Of a stretch of DNA of 64,000 nucleotides, positions 63,001-64,000 are shown piece by piece. Both the position numbers and the translations under genes were made by a program. Position 1 is the stretch's first letter; each line of letters begins with the position of its first letter. Source of the stretch: Alitta virens (lineage: Eukaryota > Annelida > Polychaeta > Phyllodocida > Nereididae). The notes under the pieces are model-generated. The model was given only the letters and a program-made list of their open reading frames with translations. It ran no database searches and was not told where the DNA came from. The stretch spans positions 29,576,396 through 29,640,395 of the forward strand of contig OW028580.1 of assembly GCA_932294295.1 (NCBI GenBank), in the 5' to 3' direction.

Positions 63001-64000
63001 TTGTTGTAAATAACTTGTATTTTGTCAATTATAATAATAAAGTATCATACATATCAAAAACGAAAAAGAAAAAAAAAGGCTTTACCTGATCTTTGAACGA
63101 GAATGATTGTTTTGTGGTTCCCAGGGTGGCATCGAAGTTCTGCACAGAAAATTTACAAGGCTGTACCAGTGAATTGTATAATTAAAGAGCAAGTATCATA
63201 ATCAGATAGATAGCTTCAGCACTTACCAATCCTGGTGTACCGGACCCAACCAACCCTGATGCATTCATACTTCTGGGGGTCACTGAAAGGTAAAATATTT
63301 GTTCAGAATTACCTAATAAATCGAATGCTTGTCAATTACGTGTGTAACACCCAGAAAATTGCTAACAATAATCGCAGCATTTCAGCTTAGGTTGCAGTTC
63401 ATTAGGATATGATTAAACTTTGCAAGAAAAGTACAAGAATAGGTACAAGACAGGCCTGAACCACCACAAAGAAACTTACTGAATGATCTTCCTTTGCCTT
63501 CGCTTTTATCCACCCTTAAGACATTTCCTCCAGGGGTCCCCACTGTCTCATCCAGCAATAATAAAGCTAAGACAGGTCAAGGTTATTACTTGTATTGAAC
63601 AGTGAGTGGCATACTGAGCAACAATGACATTAAATAATAAATCAAAGACATATAATGCATTGCATTAAAAAATATAGGTATCATGTGTCTCAAGGGATAC
63701 ATTTTTGAAGGTTGAAATTGGTGCTTCTTCGAGCAGCCTTTGAAAGTTTGTCTTCTCGAATCATCGGACTGTCAAGGGTCCTGTTGGCAGCCGCAGGCCC
63801 AAGTCTACCTTGCCAGTGACTGAAACAAGAATAAGAATATAACCCAATATCAGAAAAGTATGCACGCATGTCCAAACACAGGTGCCTTCCAGCAGCCACT
63901 GGTATATTAAGACAGAGAAATAACAAAGGTGTAGCACTAAAGAGTCTTGCAGACATATTCAAGGTCAAAATTTTTGCAAATTACGGAGCCCTATATAATT
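54025..64000 (-). CDS. NUP107: NUP107, Y-complex nucleoporin, 5' end beyond window
   Basis: Scaffold subunit of the Nup107-160 (Y) complex of the nuclear pore; also at kinetochores. Exons (minus): 63701-63819, 63480-63566, 63227-63282, 63086-63139, 62571-62658, 61887-62043, 61242-61407, 60909-60980, 60606-60776, 60372-60485, 57635-57808, 56929-57134, 56695-56813, 56411-56529, 56178-56313, 55745-55908, 55503-55605, 55329-55417, 55173-55244, 54885-55058, 54506-54574, 54233-54400, 54025-54129. All phases join, giving about 926 codons in view, similar to the whole human protein (925), so only a short first exon is missing. Landmarks: SPMIRED near the N-terminus, [63 protein letters not shown] and the DPLGY end. 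It is all alpha-helical with no enzyme motifs. The exon from 63819 begins in phase 2, so the true start lies further right. Confidence 0.95.
54580..54666. repeat. 29-bp tandem repeat, 3 copies
   Basis: Units at 54580, 54609 and 54638, each starting ACAAAAATGCAG and ending in an ATTA(A/C)TAA word, directly upstream (gene sense) of the exon 54506-54574. Confidence 0.9.
57135..57634 (-). other. NUP107 intron, 500 bp
   Basis: AT-rich intron. Nothing recognisable. Confidence 0.7.
57981..60285. mobile_element. Non-autonomous TIR DNA transposon in a NUP107 intron
   Basis: The left end GGGCTGTTCCAAAATAAAAA (57981) is mirrored at the right end, whose reverse complement starts GGGCTGTTCCATTTAAAAAT. 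The arms stay related further in: CCAGAA..ATTTTTCAGA, then AGGTCATGGGCAATCAAAAT (left about 58090-58109, right about 60157-60177). Further in, GACGTCAGAGTTGCTGCTG occurs in both (58272-58290 and 59953-59971), so each terminal repeat is about 300 bases but diverged. TCA flanks both ends and may be a 3-bp target duplication. No transposase frame lies between. The GGG start and 3-bp duplication recall PIF/Harbinger-type elements; that assignment is tentative. Confidence 0.8.
61408..61886 (-). other. NUP107 intron, 479 bp
   Basis: Contains a GC-richer patch at about 61500-61620 with GCGCCCTCTTGTGT (61599-61612), which fits the CTCF core on the minus strand at 12 of 14 positions. Otherwise unremarkable. 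Confidence 0.4.
62044..62570 (-). other. NUP107 intron, 527 bp
   Basis: AT-rich. Nothing recognisable. Confidence 0.7.
62659..63085 (-). other. NUP107 intron, 427 bp
   Basis: Contains an imperfect inverted repeat around TAGTGGTCTCA and TGAGACCACTAG (about 62948-62991) that could fold into a stem. Otherwise AT-rich. Confidence 0.5.
63567..63700 (-). other. Probable U12-type intron of NUP107
   Basis: On the gene strand the donor is GTATCCCTT (U12 consensus RTATCCTTT, one change in the core). Near the acceptor lies AACCTTGAC (consensus TTCCTTRAY, 7 of 9), with its branch adenosine at 63577, ten bases before the exon. There is no strong polypyrimidine tract between. None of the other introns I placed in this window has a GTATCC donor. 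Confidence 0.6.
63820..64000 (-). other. 5' part of NUP107 within the window: intron
   Basis: Upstream of the acceptor at 63820. No exon that would supply the initiator is recognisable, so the start lies off the right edge. Confidence 0.5.

Overview
The window is animal (bilaterian, non-vertebrate-looking) nuclear DNA. It is AT-rich and intron-rich, with canonical GT-AG splice sites, tRNA-derived SINEs, MITE-like inverted-repeat elements, long tetranucleotide microsatellites and homopolymer G/C runs. I cannot name the species. A multi-cysteine-cluster Toll-like receptor together with a clear ARID5 orthologue fits a lophotrochozoan, ambulacrarian or cephalochordate. Exon borders were placed by hand from splice signals plus remembered family similarity. 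Exon lengths sum to a whole number of codons for the two complete multi-exon genes, and exon phases join correctly in the two partial ones.

Layout: (1) 1-4770 (+) is the 3' part of DHX15, the DEAH-box spliceosome-disassembly helicase, with 12 exons and its N-terminus off the left edge. (2) 6203-10183 (-) is an intronless Toll-like receptor, tail-to-tail with DHX15. (3) 10657-10943 is a tRNA-derived SINE. (4) 11640-16502 (-) is a 13-exon cell-surface ecto-NTPDase (CD39/ENTPD family); its N-terminal exon encodes a ubiquitin-like domain, which is unexpected. (5) 16503-17064 is a short divergent promoter shared with (6) an ARID5 (ARID5B-like) chromatin regulator, 17065-50423 (+), 13 coding exons, 963 aa. 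Two very large introns (17546-30888 and 31106-46430) make up nearly half the window. (7) 54025-64000 (-) is NUP107, a nuclear-pore scaffold protein, with 23 exons in view and its first exon(s) beyond the right edge.

The genes are not a pathway: DHX15 and NUP107 are housekeeping, the TLR and ecto-NTPDase are cell-surface proteins linked to immunity and purinergic signalling, and ARID5 is a developmental/metabolic transcription cofactor. The main points of interest are the ubiquitin-like/NTPDase fusion, a tandemly repeated exon module in ARID5, a probable U12-type intron in NUP107, a 2.3 kb non-autonomous inverted-repeat transposon in a NUP107 intron, and the regulatory motifs of the ENTPD/ARID5 promoter and ARID5 introns.
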